Below, piece by piece: positions 46,377-58,339 of a DNA stretch of 64,000 bases. The position numbers and the translations under genes were made by a program. Each line of letters begins with the position of its first letter. Position 1 is the stretch's first letter. The notes beneath the pieces were generated by a model. The model saw only the letters and a program-made list of their open reading frames with translations, searched no databases and was not told where the DNA came from. Source of the stretch: Chrysemys picta bellii (taxonomy: Eukaryota; Chordata; Testudines; Emydidae); assembly GCF_011386835.1 (NCBI RefSeq), contig NC_088800.1:59921439-59985438 (forward strand), given 5' to 3'.

Positions 46377-47314
46377 AGAGATTATGGGAAAAGTTTTTTT
46401 GTATTTAGTCAATATTGTAGATTTTTAATTAATGAGGAATGGTATACATGGAGTAGAAGGGGATTATGGATTGTGGGCAGGGAGTTTGGATTCCTGTTTG
46501 GCATAAAGACCCTTACTCCCTCCTCTGGAAATAAAAATTCTGCAATTATATATTCTGCACTCATTTTGCATACAAAACAGTGGTTAACCTTAGTGAATTC
46601 ATGGCATATTCTGCCTTTGTTTTGTGTCTTCAATTCCTGGTGAGGTTAGCCACAATTAGGTGTGAAAAACCAAGGCAGATTACACCCTACATGGATTGGT
46701 GCAGCCTGGATCAGAGGAGGAAACTTGGCCATACATGTCTCAGCTGTTAGCAGTTGGTCTCTAAGATGTGATCAAGAGCTTCTCTGAAAATAGTAACTAA
46801 TGAAGTTTCTCCACTGGTAGTTGGAATGTTTTTAAAATAATTTAATTGTTACTTCCTTACAGCACAATATCAGTTTATTCAAACTGAGAACGTTATTGTC
46901 TTTCAAAATGCATTATACATTTCTCAGTATTCGAAGAAGCTCATTTGCAGAAATAATCTTTGATTCTGGGGAAAGAAAAATATATATATTTCACTGATTT
47001 AGTACCTAGCCAGACCTACTACTGGCAGGAATGCTCTATTTATGGAATGCAAAACTTTTTTTGTGTGTGTAGTTCCATTAAAGACCATATTCTTTTTCTT
47101 TGGTCAATAAGGATGCTGTTACATATACCCACTCAATCTCCAGAATTGACTAGGAAGCTCCTGATTTCAGTTGCTTCCTGTTGTGCTCCCAAGAAGCTAT
47201 TTCATTTTTCCCGAATTCAGAGAGCTGTCAAGAGGCGATCTAGGCAGTTTCTCCATACTTTGCCCTTTCCAGTACAGTATAGGAGGACTATAATCTGACA
47301 GACTGCATCCAGAG
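46377..47314. other. Unique noncoding DNA, nothing recognised
   Basis: No gene or repeat recognised. Confidence 0.4.
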
Positions 47315-49277
47315 CATTGTTTCTCAGCCAGTGGATTGCAACCTGCAGGGGAGTGTTGATAAATTATATAGTCAATTGCTTGACCATACTTTGTACCATT
47401 ATAAAATTTACTCAAGAGACCAAATAACCAATGCCAGTGACATTTATTGCTCTGAATCAGTAATAATATAGTACAGGGAAAAGGTTCTGTGTGACACCAT
47501 TCTCCGAGAAGCCACCTTGTGCAGCAATATTACTGTCACGCTGTCTGAGTGGCTCATGACCATGAGTGCCTACCTCAGGGCAGACTGTCATAAACAGGGA
47601 AGACACCCCAAACTGGGGGCTTGTTCTATAATCAGATTTCACCAACCCAATAACAAATGTGAACTCATGGATCACTATTACAGTCTCACCATGGAGTCAC
47701 AGATAGTCCCCTTAAGCTTTCCAGTCTATCTTGCCACCCAGGCCTGCTAGACTTAGTGATAAATGGTCACTTTCACCAAAAATCACAAAATATTCAGGTT
47801 GCTCACAGTTCCAAGAGACTTAGCTCAGATGAATTAGTACTTTAGATCTCACACCAAAGATAATGCCTATAGCCAATCCTGCAACAAATTAACTAAAAGG
47901 TTATTAACTAGGAAAAAGAAAGTTATTTAGAGAGTAAATCAAGCAAATATTTACAGATAAATGAGATAGCATTTATAGTTTCTAAAGATGATAGAAATGT
48001 AGTGATCTGTCAATTCAAAATGTCTTTACGTCTGGACCCGAGGATAACCCCCGGTGATCTCTGCCTTCATTTAGTGTCTCTGGCCCTATGAGAGTTCAAA
48101 TAGCAAAGAAATGAAGAATTTTCTCATGACCCTGCTTTATCTTTTACATTTGGCCTTCCGGTCAATGAGAAGAGCTTCCTTTCAGGTAACATTTCCAAGG
48201 TGTGATAGGGTCATTCAACAATCCTTTGTATTGTGATGTTCCTTAATGGCCCCTTGAATCTTGATAGACTTCCTGAGTGGGTGGGATGATTCCCATGCCT
48301 GGGTTCACAAGTTCAGAGCAAACATTTTCAAACTTCTAAAGCAAAACGTATATATTTCCTTATAGCATGGAATACGGACATTACAAGTGAGATTAATGCA
48401 TGTAGCAACATACAAGAATTTCATAGTATCTAAACACATTCTTATAAGACTAAAACACCTCTACCCTGATATAACGCGACCCGATATAACACGATTTCGG
48501 ATATAATGCGGTAAAGCAGTGCTCCGGGGGTGGGGGGGTGGGAAGGCTGCGCACTCTGGCAGATCAAAGTAAGTTCGATATAACGCGGTTTCACCTATAA
48601 CGCGGTAAGATTTTTTGGCTCCCGAGGACAGCATTCTATCAGGGTAGAGGTTTACCTGTTTTGAACAAAACTAACATAAGGGTGAGCTGATTTGGCTTCC
48701 ATCTATGACTTTGTCAATTCTTAGCTAATGCCTAGGGTCTTGATCACAGTTACATTCACTTTACCCAGAAGGTACGTTCCCAAAGTTACACATTTCAGCT
48801 GCTATTACTTATATGATTATTTTACAAGTTTACACATGTCTTTTACACATCACTAAAATCCAACTCATCATTTTGTCCCAGTTCCCTAACTTGTTCTGTG
48901 CCTTCCTTATCTTTGTTTTCTATACTAGCATTCCAGGTACTGGTCCGTGAAGGTACTTCCCTCGCTTGTACTAAATCATAGAACAAATGTATCTTGATTT
49001 TGACAAGTTTCCTATCTGTTTATGCCAAATGCTTGCTTCAGTAAACGCAAGATGTTATGGGATACTTACTATAGTGAACAGGGTTATGGCATAGGCTAAT
49101 TTAGGCTATTTCACTGTATATAGTGTGTGCTTAGTGTTACTGGTGCTTAATAAATTATATATATTTAGCATTGTTATCATTGATACATGTTTTACTTTTA
49201 CTTATATTCCACATATTAGGGAGGTTATGAATATTTTTAACCTCATATAACCAAACTGAAAAGGTTGTGAAACATTG
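47315..49277. mobile_element. Possible ~2-kb hAT-like composite around old repeat sequence
   Basis: cattgtttctcagccagtgg at 47315 and its approximate inverse aaaaggttgtgaaacattg ending at 49277 resemble the two ends of a hAT element of the tgtttctcaacc type. The adjoining 8-mers (atccagag and gtctctca) do not match, so the pairing may be accidental. The interior from 47440 to 48900 reads like an old repeat of turtles ('aagataatgcctatagccaatcctgcaacaaattaactaaaagg' and similar), split by the element at 48458-48650. No coding sequence is retained. Confidence 0.3.
48458..48650. mobile_element. 193-bp MITE with cctctaccctgatata inverted ends
   Basis: The left end cctctaccctgatataacgc and right end ctatcagggtagagg are inverted copies. 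Five variants of (g)atataacgcgg occur inside, three near the left end and two near the right, which could be transposase-binding repeats. The ends and CpG-rich interior fit a common Tc1/mariner-like (Tigger-type) MITE of turtles, but a TA duplication is not intact, so the superfamily is inferred. It has inserted into older repeat sequence. Confidence 0.75.
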
Positions 49278-49299
49278 GTCTCTCAGGCTGCAGGAATGT

Positions 49300-49620
49300 T
49301 GGGGGACTATACTCTGGGAGATAGAGGGAGGTAGGATGCCTGTATGGAGAAACTTGAAGTGGGGAAAAAAGGAGAATATTGGAAGGGAACCAGGAAATTC
49401 AGAGGAAAAAGCAGGCAGGATGGTAGGAAGGTGGAACTTGAAGAGTGGGGGAAACTCTGGGAGAAGCCAGATCGTGGGGGAATCGTGTGATGCTCTAGAG
49501 GATTTGGGGAAGGGGAGATAGAAGGGGAAATTATGGATTTGACAGGGAAAATGTACTGATTTTCCAGTAAGGAGGAGCAAGAAACTGGAAGGATTTGATG
49601 GTGGGGAACTTTAGGGTAAG
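49300..49620. other. Purine-rich tract on the plus strand
   Basis: About 320 bp is strongly skewed to A and G (gggagatagagggaggtagg, ggaaggggagatagaagggg and similar words). It explains the long Ser/Pro/Phe-rich frames on the minus strand, which show no domain. It has no clean repeat unit. Confidence 0.6.
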
Positions 49621-49665
49621 CAAGGAAATACATATTCATTAGTAATGTGCAAATTGACATTACAG

Positions 49666-49973
49666 CAGGGGTAGGCAACCTATGGCATGTGTGCCGAAGG
49701 TGGCACGTGAGCTGATTTTCAGTGGCACTCACACTGCCCAGGTCCTGGCCACCGGTCCGGGGGGCTCTGCATTTTAATTTAATTTTAAATGAAGCTTCTT
49801 AAACATTTCAAAAGCCTTACTTACTCTACATACAATAGTTTAGTTATATATCATAGACTTATAGAAAGAGACCTTCTAAAAACGTTAAAATGTATTACTG
49901 GCACGCAAAACCTTAAATTAGAGTGAATAAATGAAGACTCGGCACACCACTTATGAAAGGTTGCCAACCCCTG
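49666..49973. mobile_element. Short nonautonomous hAT element, copy 2
   Basis: It has ends caggggtaggcaacctatgg and ggttgccaacccctg, flanked by a perfect 8-bp duplication, cattacag, at 49658-49665 and 49974-49981. It is 308 bp long, the same family and orientation as 4719-5027, and better preserved at the left end. There is no transposase. Confidence 0.93.
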
Positions 49974-50461
49974 CATTACAGTATTTATATACAATTTACT
50001 GCTTTCCAAATTCATTACCCGAGGCAGAAAATTCAACAGAAAATTCTTCTGTCATCTATGTAGCTATCAAATTTCTGACAAGCAAAATTTTTATTTCCAA
50101 AGAAGAGATGAGCATCTTTGACACACATGGTTCTCTCTTCCACATAGTGCTTGCCTTTACCAACTTTTGAATGTTGCCATAGATAGTTAAGTAACATTAC
50201 CTCAGTCTTGTCAATGTGTATGAGAAACACATTTTATAACTGCAGTGCCCATATGGTCACCTACATCCAATTTCTTCACAGATACATAGCTAGTTGGGGA
50301 AAAGCCAGGAATTTAAGTGAGAACTTTGCTAAGTTGTTATAGATATGCTTTCAGTTATTTTCAAGAACCTTTTACACACACACATTCCAGATCTTTGGCA
50401 TATTCCCAATAGATGTGTCTCTAGGAAGAATTTAGACCAAAGTGACCATACAGATAGTGTA

Positions 50462-50600
50462 ATTGTAGGTGTGTCAGTCCCAGGGTATTAGAGAGACAAG
50501 ACAGGTGAGGTAATACCTTTTATTTATATTATATTTATATAATATTATTTATATTATGTATAATAAAAGATACTATCTCACTCACCTTGTCTTTCTCATG
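50462..50600. repeat. Dispersed repeat, family B copy 2, as an inverted pair
   Basis: The left arm at 50490-50522 (agagagacaagacaggtgag...) and right arm at 50564-50596 (...tcactcaccttgtctttct) are 33-bp inverted copies with several mismatches, around a 41-bp AT-only-like middle. Both arms belong to the family seen at 57400-57590. The start 'gtgtcagtcccagggtatta' is that family in reverse. Confidence 0.65.
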
Positions 50601-50699
50601 CATAGCCATTCTCTGCTTTGGTCAGTCATTCATGAGTTATTTTGTCTCTTTTTAAAGATTAAAGAGAGCTACCAAGAGCTGCTCTGCAATCCTTTATTT

Positions 50700-51121
50700 C
50701 AGGGGTGGCCAACCTGAGCCTGAGAAGGAGCCAGAATTTACCAATGTACATTGCCAAAGACCCACAGTAATATGTCAGCAGCTCTCCATCAGCTCCCCCA
50801 CCCCACTCCCAGCGCCTCCCACCCACTGGCAGCCCTGCCAATCAGCACCTCCCCCTCCCTCCCTGCACCGACCGATCAGCTGTTTTGTGAGTTGCAGGAG
50901 GATCTGGGGAGTAGGGGAGAGGATCGAGGGCATGGCAGGCTCAGGGGAGGGGGCAGGAAGGGGTGGAGTGAGGAAGGGCCTATGGCAGAGCCAGGATTTG
51001 AACAGTGAGCACCCCCCCGGCACATTGGAAAGTTAGTGCTTGTAGCTCCAGCCACGGAGTCAGTGCCTATACAAGGAGCCGCATATTAACTTCTGAAGAG
51101 CCGCATGTGGTTCCACCCCTG
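50700..51121. mobile_element. 422-bp nonautonomous hAT element
   Basis: The left end caggggtggccaacctgagc and right end catgtggttccacccctg are inverted, and a perfect 8-bp duplication, ctttattt, lies at 50692-50699 and 51122-51129. The interior has 'gagccgcat' words near the right end and a GC-rich middle that creates open frames on both strands with no domain. Confidence 0.93.
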
Positions 51122-51204
51122 CTTTATTTGTTTAGATGTCTGTTGTCAGCTTCTCCTGCTGCCATATTATACTGTATGACTCCCAATTTATTGCCTCTGT
51201 TGAG

Positions 51205-51723
51205 CAGGGCCGGCTCTAGCTTTTTTGCGGCCCCAAGCAGCAACAACAACAAAACACCTGCAGGGGACTCCCAGCGCTGCAGACGTGCCCCGGGTAGTGG
51301 GGGGAAGGTGGAGCAGGGGAGGGAGCAGGGGGAGAGAGAGTAGGGGGGCAGCCAGGACTTCCTTCAGTGGGGCGCTTGCCACGCGGCCCCTTCCGCCACG
51401 CTGCCTGCTGGGAGGGCTCCGCGCCGCTCCGGTCCGCGGGCAGGGAAGGACGTGGGCTGCCCTGCTGGGCTTGCTACAGACCTGGCACCAGCTGGGGCAG
51501 ACGGAGTTTGCAGCCCGCTCCCAGCAGGGCGCTCCCCTCCTCCGCGCTGCCGCCCCCTACAGGGCGGCCGGAGCAGCAAACCAAAAAGAAAAAAACCTGT
51601 GGGGCGGCCGAAGCAGCGAAGCAAAAAAAAAAAAAAAAAAAAACGGATTTGAGGGAATGCCACCCCTTAGAATCTGCTGCCCCAAGCACGAGCTTGCTCG
51701 GCTGGTGCCTGGAGCCGGCCCTG
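51205..51723. mobile_element. 519-bp GC-rich nonautonomous hAT element
   Basis: The left end cagggccggctctagc and right end gcctggagccggccctg are inverted. The flanking 8-mers ctgttgag (51197-51204) and ctgctgag (51724-51731) differ at one base. The interior is very GC-rich with many CpGs and holds a run of 21 A at 51623-51643. The long frames across it (up to 186 codons from 51225) are by-products of composition and have no domain. High CpG retention suggests a fairly recent insertion or a protected context. Confidence 0.9.
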
Positions 51724-51731
51724 CTGCTGAG

Positions 51732-52159
51732 CAGAGCAGCAGTTCTATTCTCCATAAGAGTCTTTCCTTGGTGTCTTTTTTATAGATCATTGTTTTTCCC
51801 CTCTATAATAATTGGATCAATTTTTTGGTGCAGAGCTTGTCTGGGATGAACTGAATCTTTTTCCCAGGGATTTCCCACCAGTGGTCTGCTCCAGTACTTC
51901 CTCAGCAGTAGCTGAGAGCCATAGGTACCGGTACGTTTTCCCTTGGTTTGTTATGAGATAAATAGGAGCAGGTTTATTTCTTGTCACTTTAATGGGGCTG
52001 TTGGGTTACAGAGTAATTTGTGTTATCAAGGGTAGTCTCTAATTATTTTCTGGATTGCTAACATTTGCTTTGTGATAATTAAATGTGTGTTGATATGTCC
52101 ATCCATTTCCATAGTGTCTTCTTATTTAGGATAGCTCTTGTGCATCAGAAATATTCTTA
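51732..52159. other. Unique DNA, nothing recognised
   Basis: No gene or repeat recognised. Confidence 0.4.
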
Positions 52160-52391
52160 GGCCTTGTCTATATTCATACATGCATGTGTTTACCTTTTAC
52201 ACTGGTTTAAAAACTGATTTATGTAACCAGTTTAAAATCTTGTGTGGACACTCTTAATTTGATTTAAAACTGTCTTAATTCTGTATAAATCAGGTTTCCA
52301 TTAAATTAAGAGTGTCCAAGCAGGGCTTTGCATCTGTTTAGTTAAACTGGTTTAAAATCAAACCAGTGCAACTTTGAAGAGAGATAAGGCC
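52160..52391. mobile_element. Palindromic PIF/Harbinger-type MITE
   Basis: The element starts ggccttgtcta and ends agataaggcc, flanked by TTA on both sides (52157-52159 and 52392-52394), the 3-bp duplication typical of PIF/Harbinger. Most of its 232 bp is self-complementary: 'tggtttaaaa', 'gtgtggacactcttaattt' on the left pair with 'aaattaagagtgtcca', 'actggtttaaaatcaaacc' on the right. No transposase is encoded. Confidence 0.85.
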
Positions 52392-55300
52392 TTAATTTTG
52401 ACTAATTTCAGGCAGAATTAGAAGATCAGGATTTGAAATAGAATTTAAAACAAACAAACTAAACCTTTCTTTGTCTGAATCTTGCATTCTTTTATAATAA
52501 TTTTGTCATGACATGACTGCCATATGCACTGCATGGAATAAACTGGAAAATTCACATAGCTTATGCAATGTTTGTGTGTGACCCTTGCTCAAGGAGAACT
52601 ACACAAATCGAGGAGGGTCTCCTGTGGGAGATACTAGTGACAGTTTTAGCTCATAAAGCTTTAATTCAGCAGAATAAAATCAGAAGGATAACTACTACTG
52701 ATCTTTTTTTTTCCAAGGCATTTTTTGCTAGAGCCACCTTTAAATAGCATGTGTTGAAATGAAATTCTCTTGAAAAAATGTTATAAAGATTTAGCTCCTT
52801 CCCCATTGATGTTTAGAGGGTCTCTTTGAGCAGCCCTGAAAACAACAGAAAACATGCTCTTTATTTCTTTATGCTCCCCTTTCTCTCAGTACTGCAAACT
52901 CTTGCCTCTTCAGTATCAGTTTCTGTTCTGCTGTCGCTTGTCAACATCATCTTTCAGAGCCTGGGGAAGGGTGTGAGCCATCAAGAAAACAGTGAAACTG
53001 ACCATGAATAAAGTGCTGTGAAATACACAAAATAAATAAATGTGAGATAGGGGAAGAAGGAGGAGAAGGGAAGCTGGCGTGCCCAACTTAGGGGCCCAAT
53101 CCAGTACCCACAAAGGCAATGGAAAGATTACAATTGACTTTAATAGGTGTTGAGCTTCTAATACTTGTAAGAAATGATGGCCTTTGTCATAGATGGTTAA
53201 GAACTGTGGACTCTGTTTGACCTTGAGGGGAAGCCCATTCCATTGAGGACCATCATATAAACTCCCCCTATGCCCAGTCCCCACGAGATCAATTGCTTCT
53301 ATTGATCTCAACAGCATAGTTTGCCCAGCTGATGGAGACAGTCCTTTAGGTAATCAGGTCTCAAACTATTGAGGGCCTTACAGGTTAAAGACAGCAATCA
53401 TTATTATTTTATTGTTTATTTATTATGAACCTTCATTTATTATAGTAAATAGATACTAATGCAAAAATAAGGGTTGTGCAGGTGATTAGACCTCAGATTA
53501 CAAGAGCTAGAGGCCCAATATGGGCTGTATAACTGCTAATAGCAATAGTTGCATGTTACCGAAGCAATATTTTTATGAATGGGCATGTAATACTCTGTCA
53601 ATTTATCAATGGGGGACAGTACAAATATTTTAAAAACATGAGACCATGGTGCTAGGATATCTATACAAGATCCCCCAAAATAAGTGGCGGAGTAGGATCA
53701 GGCTGCCAAATCTATCGACAATTACGTCAAAGAGATTGAATGTCCCTAGAAAGTGAGCAAGCATCTGGAAACAACTACTGATGCTCTGAAGAATTATTAG
53801 CAACAGTTAAGAAGATTTACTTGGAGTAAAGCACAGAGTATAAAAACAATAATGTACAAGAAACAAACTAATGTTATTTGCACATAGTTTATGTGGGATC
53901 ACACATTTCATAATGTTTCCTCTCCCCTACCAACATCCCACCCCATTACTGAAAGAAATCAGAACTAGTATGATCAGCTCATGCAGTTTTTCCATAGGCA
54001 TGTATGCATCTTAGTGTTTCAAAGTGCAGGCACAGCTTGTATTACAAAGAAGGAAGTGGTTCTAGTTGACAATTTGGGCCTCACTCCTCATGAATATCAA
54101 CCGGCCTATAAAATATTGAGTCAATAGGGCCCTAATCCATACACCCCAAAGTCAATGGCATCATTCCTTTGCCCGAAATTGGGGTTGGGGATTCCCCCCA
54201 GGAATACAAGTTAAATTTCAATCAGTGAAATGTGTGGCTGTTTAAAAAGAGGAAAGTATAATATTGTAATCAGAGGAATTTCATAGGTGGTGCTTGCACT
54301 AACTGCTGGTACTATGATGTACAGATGGTAACAAGGCTGAGGTTCAGAACAAGTGATCAAAACTGATTTAAGTGATCACTTTCTAAGATACTGAACGTAA
54401 GCAATTCATTGTTCAAACAGATTCAGCCTTGAGCATCTATTAAATGGAACATTCTAGTCGTATTAAATTATATGGGATGAGTTTTATAGTGTGGCCTACC
54501 ATAGAAATGAGATGTGGCCACTTATTCACATTACAACTGCAGAATCAGCGTGAAGAGTGGAATCTATTGGGAAGCCTGGTGGTTTATCTTCTTCCACTCA
54601 ATTGACTATTTTTAGATTGAAAGGCTGGTGTTTTGTGTTTAAGTGTATTGTAACCCCAACTTCACCTCACTTGTGAGGACAAAGGTTGTCAGTTCCTGAT
54701 CCTAACAAAAGCTATCATGAAGGAAACAGCCTGAGTACAGTTTTGACATTAAAAGCAATTTTTAGGTGGTGATGAAAAATTTATAAAATCAAAGACACAA
54801 GTAAAAATACTGAACTTGATGTCTGCAAAGTGTGATCTTAAATGCACTCAGAATAAAAAGGAGCATATGTGCATTTGCTATCTATTACATACAAAAACAA
54901 CCCTTCCCCCCACAAAAACATAAATAAAGTTAAACATTTAAAAGTCCACAAATGCCAAAGTTATGTTTAATGGGCAACGTTAGAAACTGCCATCGTTTGT
55001 CTATGCAGTATAATACCCCCTTATTACATAATCACAAAATCCTTGGCTATGGTACAGGGAAAGAAAAGCAAAATAAACACCCAGAAAATAAATGCTTAAT
55101 GCATGGGTTTTACATTTTTGTTTCCTTTTATTATTGATTTAATTAATTTTCACTATTCAGTTAGACCAGTACCTGCAGGGGGTGGAGAAGAACAAAAAAA
55201 CCAAAACTTAAATATAACTTCCCTTTTCCACTCCCCACCACAAAAAATCTGAATTTTTACATTTTCTAAAATTTGTCTCAGCCCCAAGACAATATGAAAC

Positions 55301-57399
55301 TAAAATGTTATTGATACTCTCTTGTCTAGGGATAAACTTTGACTGGTTGGGTAGAAGAAGCTGGCTTTAAGAAAGGATTTGAATGAAGAGAATGGTGTGA
55401 TAATGCAGAAGGAGAGGGAGCATAGAAGACATAAAGACAAAAGTGGGAAAAGAATTGGAGTCTTTTGGAAATTCAAATTTCCCCGTGTTTGAAATCCAGG
55501 AAGAGCAATGAGGCAATGCAGACTTATGTGGGGTCAGAACTAATTTAAAGTGCATTACCCTCATTTAAAAAAAATACAGAAGCAAAAAGAAGTGTTTTGT
55601 GGTCTGCAGTAATATCAAAACTAATTAGTTCTCCTTTGCTTTTCCTCCAACTACACTGCTCAAAAGCTGACACCTTTATCTGAAAAAATAATTCTCACTC
55701 TGCTGCTTCCCTTGCTGCGCTAATCACCAACATCTGAAAATACATTTTCAGAATTGTGATAGGTTAGCAGATAAAAGTGGGATACCAGGAGGTAAATGGT
55801 ACTGACTAGCAGGCATTTTCTCTGTAGTGTAAGTGATATTCCAGAGGAGAGTTGGTTCATCATTGGTGTCAGGCTTGAAAATATTACAAGACAATTAAGT
55901 CCTGTACTTTGTTACCTGAGGTGAGATTTTGCCTTGCATTCTGCTTCTCCCTCTCTGTTAATTTATGTGATAATTACCACCACAGTTTAGTGACTAAAAT
56001 CTTTAATGATAAAACTATAGGAACCAAGCCTCTGTGGTGAGGCTGAACTACTAGAGTGTGTGTGTACAACATACAAAACACTTTACTCCCTAGAGGCCTG
56101 CTTTTATCTCTGTCACCCCTGCAGATGTGCAACAGAGAATGAGTAGCACAATACACACCTTACCCTTGATCACAGGTGCCCGATGCTGTTTGTCTACAGG
56201 TTATGTGGTATTTCTCTGCTGTCGTTGTTTTACAGACAAAGGGTTCCCTCTGTCATTCTGTGGCTTATAATTTAGGGCAGTGTGAAACGTTCCAAGAGAG
56301 AGCCTCAAACCACTCCAAAATCTGTGAGGGTTTGGCTGTTCACAGACTTGACATAACTCTGGGCTGATGCTGTTCACAAACACTATCTTCAAGCCTACCT
56401 CTCTACCTGTCTCTCACTCATGCCTCACCGCCTAACCCATTGTGCCTGCTGGACACTGGAGTGAGGCGACAGTGCCCCAACTTTATATTGCACTTTCTTC
56501 TGGGGTTTTTGTCCACATTTGCTCTTCTCCTGTGTCTTCAAGAGGCATAATTTAATGTCTTCATTCCTTTCTGCCCAGCATGCTCTGTGGTGTATTGTGT
56601 GGGGTCACTGCAGCCCTCACAATCCATAAGGGCTGTTCTGGAGACAGGAGGTTGCCTGCCACAATCTAAGGCAGTAGAAGATGGGAAATGCTTTTGTGCC
56701 CATTGACAGTGCTTATCTATTCAAGCAAGGGACTAAAATCCTCATATACTTGAATGTTGTAGGGTTCTCTAGAACCTTCTCCCTGCCTCATTGAATGAGG
56801 TGTCAGAAGTAGGTGCTTTTTCCAATATGCCTACTGCTCTAGTGGGTGAGTGGTGAGAAATCTGGTTGCTTCCTGACTCTTCTCCCTCCCAAATACTTGT
56901 TTGGACTGGAGAAGGCAGCAGCCACACCAGTTACCCCTTTGAAGACACCACAGAGAGGAGTGTTCATCTGGTGTCCCCAGAATACCACTCTGCCACAAAA
57001 GGGAGAAGGAAAAGCAAATTCACCCTCTGGAAAACATCTAAATTAGGCAGTGTCCAGAGACTCAGATAAAAGGGGCAGATCTGGCAGAAGAACGGCATGT
57101 GGGGTGGGGATTTTTGCTGAACAGATGAGGTTCATAGAGCCTAGACATCCAGGCTGAAGGCTGGTGAACAAATCGGCATACCAAACACATCAGCTGTTTT
57201 CCTTTTGGTTTGGATTAGCTTCATAGACTAAATCTGTCAGTACTTTTGCCTGCTCTTTAATACTCGCATGGCATGTGTTCTTGCAGTGTTCTGCTATATG
57301 CTATCTGTAAAAGATGATTTCCCTTGATGAACTTAAAAATGACTGATTTATTATGGAGTTTTAACCATGCAATAATGGTTTAAATGTGAAAGTCTGTAT
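52392..57399. other. Long stretch of unique noncoding DNA
   Basis: About 5 kb with no gene or confidently recognised transposable element. The part at 53160-53400 ('gaggggaagcccattccattgagg', 'gtcctttaggtaatcaggtc') may be an old LINE-type remnant, and 54110-54170 has short words of the dispersed 'aatccat...aaagtcaatgg' type. Short frames near 52916-53317 (minus) and 56846-57069 (plus) have no domains. Confidence 0.35.
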
Positions 57400-57590
57400 T
57401 TAACATGAGTGACCAGCTGGGATATCTTTTATGGGACAAACTTCCAAGCTACACAGAGCTCCTCTTCAGGTCCTGAAGAAAGCTTGAAAGCTTGTCTCTT
57501 TCACCAACAGATGTTGGGCCAATAAAAGGTATTACCTCACACACCTTGTCTCTCTAATATCCTGGGACCAACATGGTTACAACTGCACTG
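57400..57590 (+). repeat. Dispersed repeat, family B copy 3
   Basis: 'gggacaaacttccaagctacacagagctcctcttcagg', 'gaaagcttgtctctttcaccaacagatgttgggccaataaaaggtattacctcacacaccttgtctctctaatatcctgggaccaacatggttacaactgcac' is the best copy in the window of a repeat common in turtle and crocodilian DNA. It is in the opposite orientation to 39811-39925. Class unassigned. Confidence 0.7.
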
Positions 57591-58339
57591 CAAACTATTT
57601 AACATAACCATTCATAATCTGGGCCTGCTTGGGAAAGAGCATGGTCAATTATTTTCCTCACATATCTACTGTTTTCCTCAGTACAAACATTATCTGTAAT
57701 AATCTGCTATTATTGAAATACAGTTTGCTGGCACTTTCAGTAGAGCAGAAGAGAATGTATGTATTAATCTCTTTGACCCAGTGATGGCTGGAATAAAAAT
57801 ACTGTTCTTGCTCCTAGCCAGATGACAGCATATCAAAAAAGTGCCCATATCATTGGGAACACTTTACTGCCAATCAGTATTTTAAGGTACAAATATCACC
57901 ACATCAGCCAAAATTCATTTTACAATACCCTCCAAATCCTCAAGTGTCCAGAGGTGCTACATATTTTCTAATGGAAGTTACAGGCATGAACTGCCCAAAT
58001 GTCAATGGGAGAAGAAAGCTTTCAGAGAGGAGATATCTATTGTGTGAAAATATTTTGTGGAGGATTAAGAAATTAATAAAGTCTAGGGATGCATGTAGAT
58101 GTGGTTAGGTTCTGGGTTGTTGGGTTTTTTGTTTTTTGTTTTACTTTGTTCCTGATAATAAAAATCAGGCCTAGTCAATCTGTAACTCATCTGGTACACA
58201 GGGTATTAAACCCAGTGTCTGCCTGTCAAAGCTAGAAATGTTGTTCTTCCCTTCTGTTGTATTGAAAAGCGCTGATAACATACATGCACAGAGATTCTTC
58301 TAGTGTAAATACATCAGAAATTACAGTTTAGCCCAGGGT
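57591..58339. other. Unique DNA, nothing recognised
   Basis: No gene or repeat recognised. Confidence 0.4.

Noticed and set aside
47315..49277. Complete hAT element of about 2 kb
   Set aside because: The proposed ends are only roughly inverted and the adjoining 8-mers do not match, so it is kept only as a low-confidence feature.
49155..49732. Two 141-codon minus-strand frames
   Set aside because: They are explained by the purine-rich tract (low-complexity Ser/Pro/Phe) and run into a hAT element.
51225..51785. Long open frames (up to 186 codons) on both strands
   Set aside because: They lie in the GC-rich interior of the hAT element at 51205-51723, overlap in several frames, contain the poly-A-encoded lysine run and have no domain.
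52916..53317. 133-codon minus-strand frame
   Set aside because: No domain, no splice context, and the underlying DNA may be an old repeat.
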